From Spirochaetia bacterium (GTDB lineage: Bacteria; Spirochaetota; Spirochaetia; PWKH01), in contig JAIPFS010000015.1 of assembly GCA_021736545.1 (NCBI GenBank), forward strand, positions 1 to 15,213: a stretch of 15,213 nt of DNA. Direction: 5' to 3'. Both the position numbers and the translations under genes were made by a program. The notes below the pieces were generated by a model. That model was given only the letters and a program-made list of their open reading frames with translations, was not told the origin of the DNA and did not search any database. This document shows, in pieces, positions 5,903 to 13,022 of the stretch. Every line of letters begins with the position of its first letter. The stretch's first letter is position 1.

Positions 5903-7595
5903 CGATACACTCCCCACAGTAGTAATACTTGGTCGACCCAATGTCGGGAAATCGACCCTTTTTAATAGACTTATACATAAAAGACGAGCTATAACCAATC
6001 ACACCCCCGGGGTCACCAGAGATCCCCTGGAGGAAATATTCTATCTGAATGAACGGCCGGTACGGCTTTTTGATACCGGAGGCATCAGACTGAGCCATGA
6101 TGAGTACGATGATCTTGTAAGCCGTAAAAGTTACGAGGTTATAAAACAGGCCGATGTTGTACTCCTTCTGCTTGATATACATGAGATGACTCCTGAAGAT
6201 GAAACCCTGATTGAACGGCTGCACCCCTTCAAGGATAAGCTTCTTGCAGCTGCCAATAAAGCTGACAATATGAAGCAGGAGGAGTCTGTATGGAATCTCT
6301 ACTCTTATGGCTTCAATAAGCTCATTCCTATCTCATCCACTCATGGAACGGGTATAGAGAAACTGCTGAACACCATGGAGAAGATGATAGATTTTTCTCG
6401 GTACTCTGAAGCAGTTCCTGAGGCTGAGACCAGCGATATCCGCCTGGCAGTTCTTGGAAAACCCAACACAGGCAAATCAACCCTGATGAACTGCCTTCTG
6501 GGGCAGGATGTCTCCCTTATCAGTGATATTCCCGGTACCACTCGTGATGTGATTACAGGAAAATTCAGGTATAAAAATTCAGTGTACCAGGTGCTGGATA
6601 CTGCAGGGATACGACGGAAGAAAAAGATTGACGATGATGTTGAATACTACTCAGTTAACAGAGCTATCAAGAGTATAGATAACGCAGATGTTGTCCTGCT
6701 GATGGTGGACTCCTTGGAGGGAGTGACTGATCAGGATAAGAAAATTGCTGCTCTCATGACCAGAAAGGGTAAAGGAGTGGTAATTGTTTTAAATAAGTGG
6801 GACTTGATCGGGGGCGATGAAAATCAGTTTGAGGCCATGAAGGATCGGGTGCGTTTTATCTTTCCGATTCTCTCTTTTGCTCCTGTGGTTCCTTTGTCTG
6901 CGATAGACGGTGTAGGTATAGACAGACTGCTCGGTACTGTCTGGGGTGTCTGGCGGCAGCTCAGCAAACGTGTGGACACCTCGAAGTTCAATGCTGAACT
7001 GAAGGAGTGGATCGAAAAACATGAGCCTCCCCGGGATGCAAAAGGCCGATATAAAGTGTTTTACGGTACCCAGATAAGCACAAAGCCTGTTTCTTTTCTG
7101 CTGTTTGTAAACAGAAAGAAGGGCTTTCCCAAAGAGTACCTTCAATATATAATTAATAATATCAGAAAAGAGCTGGGATTCACTTCTATACCCATTTCTC
7201 TGGAGATGCGGGAACGGCAGCGTCGAGATTTGCATGAGGGACAGCATGAAGCAGGAGAGCGGTCCCGCCATCCCAAGGGTAATAAGGACAGTCGCAGCAA
7301 GTCTGGTCGTGGAGAACGGACTTCGAAAAAGGATAGCAAGGCTGACGATACCGCAGAGGGCGGCCGCAGGACCAATCGCAGAACGGATCGAAATACTGGT
7401 AGTAATACGAGCAGTAAGACTGATCGGACCGGCGGAGGAAAAATTACCAGGGGAAAAGCAGAAAGTTCAGGCAGAAAAGGCGGGAATGCAGGCAGAAAAG
7501 GCGGAAGTTCAAGCAGAAAAGGCGGCAATGCAGGCAGAAAAGGCGGCAATGCAGGCAGAAAAGGCGGCGGCAGTACATGGAAGCAGAAGAGCTGA
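5874..7595 (+). CDS. der: GTPase Der (EngA) with long basic repeat tail
   Basis: Der is the essential double-GTPase that helps assemble the 50S subunit. The first G domain shows GRPNVGKS (20-27), TRDP, DTGG and NKAD. The second shows GKPNTGKS (195-202), TRDV, DTAGIRRKKK and NKWD (307-310). A KH-like domain follows to about residue 445. The product is 573 residues, roughly 100 longer than usual. The excess is a Lys/Arg/Gly/Ser tail from about 450, ending in five tandem copies of a 7-residue unit of the type GRKGGNA. Such a tail could bind rRNA, but that is inference. The ATG at 5874 follows a purine-rich AAGGAAATGG and lies inside the end of ptsI; it gives about 12 residues before the conserved PTV start seen in many homologues. 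The HAD gene starts inside the end of der. Confidence 0.95.
   Translation: MSDLNSLNTNDTLPTVVILGRPNVGKSTLFNRLIHKRRAITNHTPGVTRDPLEEIFYLNERPVRLFDTGGIRLSHDEYDDLVSRKSYEVIKQADVVLLLLDIHEMTPEDETLIERLHPFKDKLLAAANKADNMKQEESVWNLYSYGFNKLIPISSTHGTGIEKLLNTMEKMIDFSRYSEAVPEAETSDIRLAVLGKPNTGKSTLMNCLLGQDVSLISDIPGTTRDVITGKFRYKNSVYQVLDTAGIRRKKKIDDDVEYYSVNRAIKSIDNADVVLLMVDSLEGVTDQDKKIAALMTRKGKGVVIVLNKWDLIGGDENQFEAMKDRVRFIFPILSFAPVVPLSAIDGVGIDRLLGTVWGVWRQLSKRVDTSKFNAELKEWIEKHEPPRDAKGRYKVFYGTQISTKPVSFLLFVNRKKGFPKEYLQYIINNIRKELGFTSIPISLEMRERQRRDLHEGQHEAGERSRHPKGNKDSRSKSGRGERTSKKDSKADDTAEGGRRTNRRTDRNTGSNTSSKTDRTGGGKITRGKAESSGRKGGNAGRKGGSSSRKGGNAGRKGGNAGRKGGGSTWKQKS
7470..7574 (+). repeat. Five 21-bp tandem repeats in the 3' end of der
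   Basis: Units start at 7470, 7491, 7512, 7533 and 7554. They encode GRKGGNA, GRKGGSS, SRKGGNA, GRKGGNA and GRKGGGS. A weaker related unit precedes them at 7449-7469. Because 21 is a multiple of 3, gain or loss of units keeps the frame. The HAD start codon lies 3 bases after the last unit. Confidence 0.92.
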
Positions 7596-8305
7596 AAACT
7601 CTTAAAGCTGTAGGCTTTGATATCGACGGCACCCTCTATCCTGAAACCAAACTCTATATGCGTACAATCGGATCAACCGTAAAGCGCCCGTTTCTCTCTA
7701 TAGCTTATTATCATGCTAGAAAGGATTTGAGAAGATTTGCCTACGATACGCCTTTCCATGAAGAACAGGCCAGGCTTGTACTGAAGCGTTTGGGGAAGCC
7801 GGCTGGAACCAGCCACATAGAGAGGATGAAACAGAAGCTCAATAAAAGTTTCTACTTGAGCTGGAACAAGCATTTTCGACGTATTTCTCCCTTCCCTGGG
7901 ACAGCTGATGCCTTAGCGGAAATCCAGAAACGGGGATTAAAACTTGGAGTGCTCTCAGATTTCCCCGTAGGGAGAAAACTGAAAGAGATGAAGCTTGACT
8001 CTTTTTTTTCAGTGCAGCTCTGTGCTGAGGATACTGGGTATTTAAAACCCTCCACTGTTCCTTTTAAAGCGCTGGCTGAAGCTCTGGAGGTAAACCCCGA
8101 TGAAATGCTGTATGTAGGAAACAGCTTTTCAAAAGATATTATCGGGGCAGAAAAAGCAGGTATGCATACAGCCTGCTTCGATAAGGATGCGCCGCGATTT
8201 TCCTCAAGAGTACAAAGAGCCGATACTGGTAAACTGAATTTCAGCTTCTCCCATTATGATGATCTTTCTGCATTTATCGATGAGCTGTTTCAAGTTTCCA
8301 ATTGA
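7577..8305 (+). CDS. HAD-superfamily hydrolase (subfamily I phosphatase-like)
   Basis: The 242-residue protein has all four HAD motifs: the nucleophile motif FDIDGTLYPE near residues 14-23, the Ser of LSDFP near 134-138, the Lys in the GYLKPS segment near 154-159, and the acidic motif GNSFSKDIIGAEKAGM near 181-196. The helical stretch between the first two motifs (about 25-105) fits a C1-type cap, so a soluble phosphatase for a small phosphorylated metabolite is likely, although the substrate cannot be read. The ATG at 7577 overlaps der by 19 bases. The only Shine-Dalgarno-like sequence, AAAAGGCGGCGG, belongs to the last der repeat, so translation probably depends on coupling with der. No paralogue or pathway partner nearby suggests the substrate. 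Confidence 0.88.
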   Translation: MEAEELKTLKAVGFDIDGTLYPETKLYMRTIGSTVKRPFLSIAYYHARKDLRRFAYDTPFHEEQARLVLKRLGKPAGTSHIERMKQKLNKSFYLSWNKHFRRISPFPGTADALAEIQKRGLKLGVLSDFPVGRKLKEMKLDSFFSVQLCAEDTGYLKPSTVPFKALAEALEVNPDEMLYVGNSFSKDIIGAEKAGMHTACFDKDAPRFSSRVQRADTGKLNFSFSHYDDLSAFIDELFQVSN

Positions 8306-8343
8306 CAATGAACAGCAAGTGCATAACAATATATAGTTATAGT
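8302..8343 (+). promoter_or_regulatory. Candidate promoter(s) for the coiled-coil gene
   Basis: Two sigma70-like pairs overlap. TTGACA (8302-8307) lies 17 bases before AACAAT (8325-8330), and TGAACA (8309-8314) lies 17 bases before TATAGT (8332-8337); TATAGT recurs at 8338-8343. The first -35 box covers the HAD stop codon. Either could serve the gene at 8418 with a leader of about 75 bases. The remainder of the gap shows no terminator. Confidence 0.45.
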
Positions 8344-8417
8344 TGATAAGCATCTATGTACAAGCAGGTTATCGTTTAATTTGAATTCAGGAAACCAATT
8401 CGCATAGGAGTTCTTGT

Positions 8418-9800
8418 ATGACAGGAATGTGGATAGAACCAGGCGATATACTCGTATTTCTAATTGTCATATCCTTTTTCATAGCCTTTCGAGTTATCGA
8501 CAAAAAAGACAGCAAGATGAGCAAGGCTCGCAGGTATATTGAAAAACAGTCCGAACAGCTCAAGAATATGATCAGCAGACACACGGAAAATATGAACTCC
8601 CTGCAGGAAGCTATGGATGAGAAAGAATCCAGCACTCGGGAGATGCTTAAACGGGTAGAGTCCCTGCTTCAGGATATTGACTCCCACGCAGATGATCTTA
8701 TTGAACTCCAGCGGCAGCTTACTCACTATCACAAGGTTCTGAAAGATCTTTCTATGCTTACAGATAAAGCGGAAAAGCGGCTTCAGGTTGTCAATTCCGA
8801 TATTGGAAAGATAGATACAGCCTCAGAATATCTGGATCGCATAGAGGAAGAGAAAAAGTCCGTTCAGCAGAAACTGCTGCAGACACGGAGTCTCTTTGAA
8901 AAAGAGATCAGTCAGGCTAGGACCACAATCCACGAAGAGGTTGAAGAAGTTCGAAGAAATTTGGAGTCCTACTCAGTATCCGTACGAAGGGATTTTGAGA
9001 CTGAGCTGGAGAAGCTGAAAAGACAGCAGAGAACAGAAGCTGTATCAGAAAAACCGGAACAAGCAGAAGCATCTGAAGCATCTGAAGCATCTGAAGCATC
9101 TGAAGCATCTGAAGCATCTGAAGCATCTGGAAAAGATGCCTCGGGCTTCAGGAAAAGACAGCCGGAAAAGCAGAAAAAATCTGCGGAGATGAGAGAAGAC
9201 ACAGTGAAATCGATGGATTCCGCTGGAATTGAGTCTGAAGTTAAGACAGCGGAAGATGTTTCGGCGAGAAATGAAAAATCTGAAGATGCGGAAATGAAGA
9301 AGAAAGCAGCTGATAAGGCAGTGAGTGAAGAGGAGAATAGTTTCGAAGAAAACCGCCGCCCAAAACGCGACGCTCAGCCATCATCCAGCAAAACAGCTGC
9401 TGTGAATACAGAGAAACGGAAAACAGCACAGGATACCTATGACTATGAAGCATGGAATGCGTGGAGCAAGGATATTTCTAAACTCAACAGAAAACCGGAA
9501 GTTAACGGAAAGACCGAAGCTGAACATACGGCTGAATCTAATTCAGAAGCTGACAAGGGTGATGAAGATCTGTTTTCACCGGAAAAATTTGCCTTTGAAG
9601 ATATAGAAGAGGAGGGGGAAGAATCACTTCTTGATGATCAGGAAGAGGACCCTCCCGTCGGTCGGGACAGCAGACGTGAAGAAGTGGCTTCCTATCTGAA
9701 ACAGGGCTATAACGCTTCTCAGATTGCTGTTAAAACCGGTATGCAGCGAAGTGAAGTTGAATTATGTATTGAGCTGATACAATTTAAGCAGGATAGTTGA
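8418..9800 (+). CDS. Membrane-anchored coiled-coil protein, probable SpiroCoCo-type
   Basis: The function is unknown. The 460-residue product begins with a short periplasmic-like stretch and one membrane helix (about residues 10-27). Next comes a long heptad-rich coiled coil (about 30-212), then seven perfect EAS repeats (217-237), a charged low-complexity linker rich in Glu, Lys and Ser (about 238-415), and a C-terminal helix-turn-helix-like segment (about 424-457, VASYLKQGYNASQIAVKTGM followed by RSEVELCIELI). Membrane helix, coiled coil and a terminal G-x-S-x-x-x-IA type helix pair recall the DUF6115, DUF2802 and SwrB-like proteins linked to flagellar operons in other bacteria, although homology is not shown. 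The likeness to the spirochaete SpiroCoCo family comes from recall. AGGAG lies 7 bases before the ATG. It stands alone between the der operon and the chaperone operon. Confidence 0.7.
   Translation: MTGMWIEPGDILVFLIVISFFIAFRVIDKKDSKMSKARRYIEKQSEQLKNMISRHTENMNSLQEAMDEKESSTREMLKRVESLLQDIDSHADDLIELQRQLTHYHKVLKDLSMLTDKAEKRLQVVNSDIGKIDTASEYLDRIEEEKKSVQQKLLQTRSLFEKEISQARTTIHEEVEEVRRNLESYSVSVRRDFETELEKLKRQQRTEAVSEKPEQAEASEASEASEASEASEASEASGKDASGFRKRQPEKQKKSAEMREDTVKSMDSAGIESEVKTAEDVSARNEKSEDAEMKKKAADKAVSEEENSFEENRRPKRDAQPSSSKTAAVNTEKRKTAQDTYDYEAWNAWSKDISKLNRKPEVNGKTEAEHTAESNSEADKGDEDLFSPEKFAFEDIEEEGEESLLDDQEEDPPVGRDSRREEVASYLKQGYNASQIAVKTGMQRSEVELCIELIQFKQDS
9066..9128 (+). repeat. Seven perfect 9-bp repeats (GAAGCATCT) encoding EAS
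   Basis: Seven identical head-to-tail copies of GAAGCATCT encode Glu-Ala-Ser between the coiled coil and the charged linker. Perfect identity at the DNA level, including all third positions, points to recent slippage expansion. Copy changes keep the frame. Confidence 0.97.
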
Positions 9801-9805
9801 GGAGA

Positions 9806-9868
9806 ATGAACAGTCAATACGTTTCTGCTGATGCCTTGTATGAGTTTCTGGAGGGAGTCCCTGTCTGA
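9806..9868 (+). other. Possible 20-codon ORF after the coiled-coil gene, weak
   Basis: ATG at 9806 opens 20 codons, ending in TGA at 9866-9868. GGAG (9801-9804) is only one base from the ATG, which is too close for good initiation. I recognise no homologue and list it only because it fills the start of a 270-base gap. Confidence 0.12.
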
Positions 9869-9933
9869 ATTTTTTCCTGTGGGACACTTCTAGCTCGGCA
9901 TGCATATTTTTTTCACTCAACAAATAAAAATAC

Positions 9934-10037
9934 TTGACTATCATCTTCAGGCCTTAGTACCTTTGTATTGAATCATACTAACTGAAACACCTCTTGCTTA
10001 GAAGAACAAGAGTTTCGTGTGCAGGTTTCGTATGTAA
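9934..10037 (+). promoter_or_regulatory. Upstream region of the grpE-dnaK-dnaJ operon
   Basis: The gap before grpE holds a poor promoter candidate (TTGACT 9934-9939, 18 bases, TACCTT 9958-9963), an inverted repeat CTCTTG-N10-CAAGAG (9991-10012), and an imperfect 13-base direct repeat beginning GTTTCGT at 10012 and 10025 (10 of 13 matches). No CIRCE element (TTAGCACTC-N9-GAGTGCTAA) was found, so HrcA control is not indicated. The inverted repeat would fall in the leader and could be an operator or RNA hairpin; neither is proved. Confidence 0.35.
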
Positions 10038-10070
10038 TAAGATATTAGTAACATCATGGTGGGAGCATTC

Positions 10071-10847
10071 ATGGCTAAAACGAAAGATACGTCGAAAGAA
10101 AACAAAACAGCGGAAGAGATGAGAAATACAGATGGTATGGAACAGGTTTCCGGCAGCGGGGCTGCAGTGGAGGCTGATTCTGGAGATGCTCATGCATCGA
10201 ATACTGAAAAAACAGAGAAAGAAGCAAAAAAAGAAGCAAAAAAAGAAGCAAAAAAACAGGAAAAAAGGGAAAAGAAGAATTCAGTAAAGACCTCTCTGGA
10301 TGAAGAGAAAATTCGAGAAGAGGTTAAACAGGAAGTAAGCGAAGATAGACAGGAACTCCTTGAAAATGAGATAGAAAACCTCAAAAAAGAGAATAAAGAC
10401 CTGAATGATCTCTGTTTACGAAAACAGGCGGATTTTGAGAATTTCCGTAAAAGAATGCTTCGGGAAAAAGAGGATGCCGTCCGCTATGCAAATAGAAATC
10501 TTCTTTCCGATTTAATAACGGTCATTGACGATTTTGAACGGGCTATTGCATCCGCTGAAGGCTCTCAGGATTTTGATAATTTTTATACAGGTATAAAGAT
10601 GATTGAGAAGCAGTTTACTGGGATGCTTGAACGTAACTGGGGACTGAAAAGAATGGAAACCGTGGGTGAGGAGTTCAATCCCCAGGAACACGAAGCTGTC
10701 ATGATGGAAGAGACTCCGGATTATGAGCATGAAACGGTGGTCGAAGATTTTCAGAAAGGGTATTTTCTTCATGACAGAGTGCTGCGCCATGCGAAGGTCA
10801 AGGTGGCAGTTCCCGCTTCGGAGAAAAAGAGCGAAGAAGGGGAGTAG
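10071..10847 (+). CDS. grpE: GrpE nucleotide exchange factor
   Basis: GrpE releases ADP from DnaK and resets the chaperone cycle. The conserved core is present: a long helical stretch with RKQADFENFRKRML, then LLSDLITVIDDFERAI, and the beta domain with EEFNPQEHEAVM and the closing VLRHAKVKV segment. I chose ATG 10071 (258 residues) rather than ATG 10056 because GGGAG at 10061-10065 sits 5 bases before it, whereas the upstream ATG has no comparable site. The N-terminal 80 residues are an unusually long charged extension that includes three tandem 12-base units encoding KEAK-type repeats. The start of a chaperone operon followed by dnaK (165-base gap), dnaJ and rlmB is the expected context. Identification is secure. 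Confidence 0.94.
   Translation: MAKTKDTSKENKTAEEMRNTDGMEQVSGSGAAVEADSGDAHASNTEKTEKEAKKEAKKEAKKQEKREKKNSVKTSLDEEKIREEVKQEVSEDRQELLENEIENLKKENKDLNDLCLRKQADFENFRKRMLREKEDAVRYANRNLLSDLITVIDDFERAIASAEGSQDFDNFYTGIKMIEKQFTGMLERNWGLKRMETVGEEFNPQEHEAVMMEETPDYEHETVVEDFQKGYFLHDRVLRHAKVKVAVPASEKKSEEGE
10221..10256 (+). repeat. Three 12-bp repeats with A7 tracts in grpE
   Basis: The unit GAAGCAAAAAAA occurs three times head to tail at 10221, 10233 and 10245. Each unit has a run of seven A, a sequence type prone to polymerase slippage. The copies encode Glu-Ala-Lys-Lys repeats in the variable N-terminal part of GrpE. Confidence 0.95.
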
Positions 10848-10881
10848 AGAACAGAAACGAGCAAATGAGCAGAGGATAATC

Positions 10882-10944
10882 ATGCAGGGTCAAGACTGTG
10901 AGGTAATGCCGGATAAGAGCTCCGGCAAGTTGAACAGTATCTGA
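10882..10944 (+). other. Possible 20-codon leader ORF between grpE and dnaK
   Basis: ATG at 10882 opens 20 codons (starting MQGQDCEVM) and ends in TGA at 10942-10944. AGAGG (10871-10875) lies 6 bases before it, a good spacing. The product is not recognised. A perfect hairpin (10907-10927) lies inside the ORF, so it could be a leader peptide, but random ORFs of this size are common. Confidence 0.22.
10907..10927 (+). promoter_or_regulatory. Perfect 7-bp hairpin in the grpE-dnaK gap
   Basis: TGCCGGA and TCCGGCA pair completely around a 7-base loop. No T run follows, so it is not a standard terminator. Candidate roles are an RNA processing or stability element that sets unequal GrpE and DnaK levels from one transcript; this is inference. 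Confidence 0.5.
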
Positions 10945-11012
10945 TTCCTGCCTGGTGTGTATTGTTAAGAACAGCATAATATAAACAATTGAAGTAGAAG
11001 GAGAAAAAATAC

Positions 11013-12968
11013 ATGGGACGTATTATTGGAATTGACTTAGGAACAACAAATTCATGTGTTGCGGTAATGGAAGGCGGCGAACCCGTGGTTATTCAGAATG
11101 CTGAAGGCCAGAGAACGACCCCCTCTATTGTCGGTTTTACATCTAAGGGAGAACGCCTTGTCGGACAGCCCGCTAAAAACCAGATTGTAACCAACCCGGA
11201 GAATACGATTTACTCAATCAAACGTTTTATGGGTAGGAGATACAAGGAAGTCCCTTCAGAAATCAGCATGGTAGCCTACAATGTGAACAAAGCAGGCTCT
11301 GATGAAGTGAAAATCAAGGCTCAGGATAAAGAGTACACTCCGCCTGAGATCTCAGCGGCAATTCTCCAGAAGATGAAGAAGTCTGCTGAAGATTATCTCG
11401 GCGAAACTGTAACTGAAGCGGTCATCACCGTTCCAGCATATTTCAATGATGCCCAGAGACAGGCAACCAAGGATGCCGGTAAAATAGCGGGTCTTGACGT
11501 AAAACGAATCGTCAATGAACCTACTGCGGCTTCCCTGGCTTACGGTCTTGGTAAAGATGGTTCCAAAGAGGAAAAAATTGCCGTATATGACCTCGGTGGC
11601 GGAACATTTGATATCTCCATTCTTGAACTCGGTGACGGAGTTTTTGAAGTTAAGTCAACTAATGGTGATACCCACCTGGGCGGAGACAACTTCGACCAGA
11701 AAGTTATAGACTGGCTTGTTGAATCATTTAAGAATGATGCAGGAATTGATCTTTCAAAGGATAGAATGGCTCTTCAGCGGCTGCGAGAAGCGGCTGAGAA
11801 AGCAAAAATTGAGCTTTCCAGTCTTCAGTCTACAGACATAAACCTGCCGTTCATCACCGCTGATTCCAGCGGCCCGAAGCACCTTCAGTATAACCTGACA
11901 CGTGCAAAGTTTGAGCAGATGACTGAAGATCTTGTTATGAAGACAAAAGGTCCCTGTCAGCAGGCGCTGAAGGATGCTGGTGCCACTGCAGAAGATGTGA
12001 ATGAGATAATTCTTGTAGGTGGATCCACCAGAATTCCTGCTGTGCAGAAGCTGGTTAAGGAACTTTTTAAGAAGGATCCCAATAGAAGCGTCAATCCTGA
12101 CGAAGTTGTAGCCATGGGAGCTGCTATTCAGGGTGGTATTCTTGGAGGAGATGTGAAAGATGTTCTCCTGCTTGATGTAACCCCGCTTTCTCTGGGTATT
12201 GAAACTCTGGGCGGTGTTTTTACAAAACTGATTGAAAAAAATACCACTGTACCGACAAGAAAGAGTCAGATCTTTTCAACCGCAGCAGACAATCAGACAG
12301 CAGTTTCCATTCATGTCCTCCAGGGAGAACGTGAAATGGCTTCACAGAACAGAACCTTGGGAAAATTTGATCTAGTAGGTATTCCTGCAGCGCCGAGAGG
12401 GGTTCCGCAGATTGAAGTGGCTTTTGATATTGATGCCAACGGAATTGTGCATGTATCAGCCAAGGACCTCGGCACTGGTAAGGAGCAGAAGATCCGAATT
12501 GAATCCTCCTCCGGTCTTTCGGAAGAAGAGATTGAAAAGATGGTTAAGGATGCTGAACTCCATGCTGAAGAAGACAAGAAGGCGAAGGAAAAGATTGAAG
12601 TCAGAAATGAAGCTGACAGCTTGATCTACTCTACAGAGAAGTCCCTGAAAGACTTCGGTGACAAAGTAGGGGAAAGTGATAAGTCAGCAATTGAGAGCGC
12701 CAAGGAAGAGCTGAAGAAGGCTATGGAAAGTGATGATGTAGAGCAGATACGCGAGAAAACTGAAGCTCTGAAACAGGCATCACATAAACTTGCTGAAGAG
12801 GTTTACAAGCAGTCCGGTGCTCAGCAGCAGGGTGCTCCAGGAGAAGGCGGTCAGGCTGGCGCTTCCGGACAGGAAGCCGGTGCTGATGCTCAGGGATCTT
12901 CGTCGGATGAAGGTGTGGAAGACGCGGACTATGAAGTAGTTGATGATGATGATGACGACAAGAAATAA
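11013..12968 (+). CDS. dnaK: DnaK (Hsp70 chaperone)
   Basis: DnaK is the ATP-driven Hsp70 that binds exposed hydrophobic segments with DnaJ and GrpE as partners. The ATPase domain begins GIDLGTTNS (6-14) and continues with [41 protein letters not shown] and [10 protein letters not shown]. The substrate domain follows from about residue 385 ([16 protein letters not shown]). The C-terminal lid ends in a Gly/Gln/Ala-rich stretch and an acidic tail with six consecutive Asp before the final lysines. The length of 651 residues is at the upper end of normal. AAGGAG (10998-11003) lies 9 bases before the ATG. The promoter, if any of its own exists, is not clear; transcription probably comes mainly through grpE. 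No residue known to be essential is missing. Confidence 0.98.
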   Translation: MGRIIGIDLGTTNSCVAVMEGGEPVVIQNAEGQRTTPSIVGFTSKGERLVGQPAKNQIVTNPENTIYSIKRFMGRRYKEVPSEISMVAYNVNKAGSDEVKIKAQDKEYTPPEISAAILQKMKKSAEDYLGETVTEAVITVPAYFNDAQRQATKDAGKIAGLDVKRIVNEPTAASLAYGLGKDGSKEEKIAVYDLGGGTFDISILELGDGVFEVKSTNGDTHLGGDNFDQKVIDWLVESFKNDAGIDLSKDRMALQRLREAAEKAKIELSSLQSTDINLPFITADSSGPKHLQYNLTRAKFEQMTEDLVMKTKGPCQQALKDAGATAEDVNEIILVGGSTRIPAVQKLVKELFKKDPNRSVNPDEVVAMGAAIQGGILGGDVKDVLLLDVTPLSLGIETLGGVFTKLIEKNTTVPTRKSQIFSTAADNQTAVSIHVLQGEREMASQNRTLGKFDLVGIPAAPRGVPQIEVAFDIDANGIVHVSAKDLGTGKEQKIRIESSSGLSEEEIEKMVKDAELHAEEDKKAKEKIEVRNEADSLIYSTEKSLKDFGDKVGESDKSAIESAKEELKKAMESDDVEQIREKTEALKQASHKLAEEVYKQSGAQQQGAPGEGGQAGASGQEAGADAQGSSSDEGVEDADYEVVDDDDDDKK

Positions 12969-13022
12969 TTGAGAGTACACATACTTATAGAGATGAAAAT
13001 CCATAACGAGGGATAAACTGCT

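Noticed and set aside
7142..7632. Minus-strand and alternate-frame open frames across the der tail with Pro/Leu or Ala/Glu/Lys repeats
   Set aside because: They are products of the 21-bp repeat read in other frames. The der frame has clear GTPase motifs upstream and is continuous into the repeat.
9066..9128. CRISPR-like regular array
   Set aside because: The 9-base units are contiguous, have no spacers and are in frame with the coding sequence.
8917..9202. Minus-strand open frames with repeated MLQ or SDA units
   Set aside because: They are shadows of the GAAGCATCT repeat inside the coiled-coil gene and have no start-site support.
10056..10058. ATG at 10056 as the grpE start
   Set aside because: The ATG at 10071 has GGGAG at proper spacing, while the upstream ATG has none. 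The upstream choice would add only five residues.
10975..10985. CATAAT and TATAAA as a -10 box for a dnaK promoter
   Set aside because: No -35-like hexamer lies 16-18 bases upstream and there is no extended -10 TG; the AT-rich leader explains the match.
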